The notes below the pieces were generated by a model. It was not told where the DNA came from, made no database searches, and saw only the letters and a list, made by a program, of their open reading frames with translations. Shown piece after piece: positions 15,360 through 16,471 of a DNA stretch of 16,471 nucleotides. The stretch's first letter is position 1; every line of letters starts with the position of its first letter. The position numbers and the translations under genes are program-made. Origin of the DNA: Eubacteriales bacterium. Its GTDB lineage: Bacteria; Bacillota; Clostridia; Oscillospirales; Acutalibacteraceae. The DNA lies in assembly GCA_030529125.1 (NCBI GenBank), contig JAUMXP010000017.1:1-16471 (forward strand), in the 5' to 3' direction.

Positions 15360-15371
15360 ACGGAGTTTACT

Positions 15372-15701
15372 ATGAATGTCAAAGAAGCTATTGAAAAGCT
15401 CAATCTGAAAGTTCTTGTAGAAGATGATTTCCAACGTGAAATCACCGACTGCTATATTGGTGATTTATTAAGCTGGGTTATGGGCAGAGCTCCTGAAAAC
15501 TCAATCTGGCTCACAGTTATGGGCAACATCAACTCAATCGCTGTTGCTACTTTAGCAGATGTTTCCACTATTGTACTGGTTGAAAACGCAAGCTTAGACG
15601 ATGATGCTAAAGCAAAGGCAGAGGCTCACGGAGTTAACATCCTATCTACTGAAGAAAACGCATATCATTTAGCTACAAAAATATACGAACTATTAAAGTA
15701 A
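15372..15701 (+). CDS. Second DRTGG-like domain protein of the operon
   Basis: This is a 109-residue soluble protein starting at ATG 15372, with CGGAG 6 bases upstream. It aligns by eye with the first operon protein: an EIT/EIK strand, then Cys and Asp-Leu-Leu-Ser versus Asp-Met-Met-Ser, an LT strand, an alternating hydrophobic stretch (STIVLVEN versus ACIVFVRG), a late ILST/LIKT, and a C-terminal helix. As in that protein, the named motif is not literal (LTVMGNIN). The two are probably old paralogues flanking the ATPase and H-cluster genes. It follows the H-cluster gene by 12 bases and precedes the PHP gene by one base. No enzymatic residues are recognised; a partner or ligand binding role is a guess. 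Confidence 0.75.
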   Translation: MNVKEAIEKLNLKVLVEDDFQREITDCYIGDLLSWVMGRAPENSIWLTVMGNINSIAVATLADVSTIVLVENASLDDDAKAKAEAHGVNILSTEENAYHLATKIYELLK

Positions 15702-15702
15702 G

Positions 15703-16416
15703 ATGAAGTATTACTACGATCTACATATGCACTCGTGTCTGTCGCCTTGCGGTGATATGGATATGACCCCGAACAACATTGTCGGAATGTCTAAGCTTCT
15801 GGGACTTAATATCATTGCCTTGACAGACCACAACAGTGTGCTTAACTGCGAAGCTGTAATGCAGCTCGGTGAAGAAAACAATCTTCTGGTTATCCCCGGT
15901 ATGGAACTGACAACTCAGGAAGAAATCCATGTCGTGTGCCTTTTCCCTACTTTAGAAAAAGCGCTTGAGTGGAACGATTATGTCAAAGAGCACCAGATGC
16001 AGTTTAAAAACCGCACCGACATCTACGGCAGACAAGTAATAATGGATAAAGACGATAACGAGATTGGCGAAGTTGAAAATCTTCTTATTCTTGCTACTGA
16101 CATCTCCGTTATGGATGTAAAATCTCTGGTCGAAAGTTTTTCTGGTGTGTGCTACCCTGCACATATAAACCGCGACAGTATGTCTATTATTTCTTCCCTC
16201 GGCGATATACCTACTGAGTGTGGTTTCAGATGTGCTGAGGTATCAAGCTCCGGTGATATTGATAAGCTCAAAGCTATGTATCCGATATTAAACGATATGC
16301 TTATAGTGCGCGACAGTGACGCACACTATCTTGAGAATATGAAAGATGCTGAAAACTTCTTCGAGCTTGATGAGCTTACTATAGAATCAGTACTGAACAA
16401 ACTCAATAACAACTAA
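15703..16416 (+). CDS. PHP-domain metal-dependent phosphoesterase
   Basis: This is a 237-residue protein with the full PHP metal site: DLHMHS (His8, His10), TDHNS (Asp42, His43), PGMELTT (Glu68), EIHVVCLF (His76), PAHINR (His154) and SDAHYL (Asp206, His208). PHP domains hydrolyse phosphoesters with two or three metal ions. Relatives include the YciV/RNase AM group, histidinol phosphatase and polymerase PHP domains. It is shorter than YciV-type proteins, and its substrate cannot be named. The start lies one base after the preceding stop, so it is firmly in the operon, and it is the last gene before a terminator. In a sensory setting it might act on a signalling nucleotide or a phosphorylated partner, but the sequence does not show which. 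Confidence 0.9.
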   Translation: MKYYYDLHMHSCLSPCGDMDMTPNNIVGMSKLLGLNIIALTDHNSVLNCEAVMQLGEENNLLVIPGMELTTQEEIHVVCLFPTLEKALEWNDYVKEHQMQFKNRTDIYGRQVIMDKDDNEIGEVENLLILATDISVMDVKSLVESFSGVCYPAHINRDSMSIISSLGDIPTECGFRCAEVSSSGDIDKLKAMYPILNDMLIVRDSDAHYLENMKDAENFFELDELTIESVLNKLNNN

Positions 16417-16422
16417 CACAGC

Positions 16423-16456
16423 ATAACCGCTCGTAGATTCGGGCGGTTATTTCTTT
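16423..16456 (+). terminator. Terminator of the H-cluster operon
   Basis: ATAACCGC (16423-16430) pairs with GCGGTTAT (16443-16450); TCG/CGG extends the stem around loop TAGATT. TTCTTTT follows. This closes the five-gene operon. Confidence 0.85.
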
Positions 16457-16471
16457 TACAGAATATTAGCA

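Noticed and set aside
1..16471. tRNA or rRNA genes, CRISPR arrays, insertion sequences, prophage genes
   Set aside because: None found on reading: no cloverleaf-like segments in spacers, no spaced direct repeats, no transposase or integrase motifs.

Overview
The window reads as chromosomal DNA of a low-to-moderate GC, strictly anaerobic, Gram-positive bacterium, most likely a clostridium of the Ruminococcus/Oscillospirales type. Support for this comes from Bacillota-style gene blocks (alr-polA-ywlE-rimI-tsaD), strong AGGAGG or GGTGAT ribosome binding sites, an oxygen-sensitive class III ribonucleotide reductase with its activase, an H-cluster protein, and a secreted enzyme with a C-terminal dockerin, the cellulosome/amylosome docking module typical of Ruminococcus and related clostridia. 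The genus is inferred, not proven.

Layout. Bases 1-5592 (minus strand) are one tight housekeeping operon read right to left: alr (alanine racemase), polA (DNA polymerase I with an apparently dead proofreading domain), ywlE-type arginine phosphatase, rimI acetyltransferase and tsaD (cut by the left edge). Genes overlap by ATGA or are separated by 3-14 bases, and a good sigma-A promoter lies upstream of alr. From the same 176-base divergent spacer, a plus-strand promoter drives a PutP-type Na+/solute symporter that carries an extra extracellular domain of about 120-130 residues; a strong hairpin terminator follows it.

A 383-base non-coding stretch (7695-8077) then precedes nrdDG. It holds the putP terminator, a second T-tailed hairpin, an AT-rich inverted repeat, a well-matched promoter and three near-identical palindromes resembling the NrdR box. 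nrdD and nrdG overlap (TAATG) and end at a hairpin. Next is a monocistronic secreted serine beta-lactamase-family hydrolase with a dockerin, which converges on a minus-strand HAD phosphatase across a shared bidirectional terminator.

Bases 13240-16460 form a self-contained five-gene plus-strand operon with its own extended -10 promoter and terminator: DRTGG-like protein, GHKL (RsbW/SpoIIAB-like) ATPase, an H-cluster protein resembling sensory [FeFe]-hydrogenases, a second DRTGG-like protein, and a PHP phosphoesterase. The H-cluster protein keeps the four cofactor cysteines but has Ala where catalytic hydrogenases have the proton-relay Cys. Together the set looks like a redox- or H2-sensing signalling module and is the most interesting part of the window. 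The parts belong to recognisable families, but the signal, the switched partner and the PHP substrate cannot be read from sequence.
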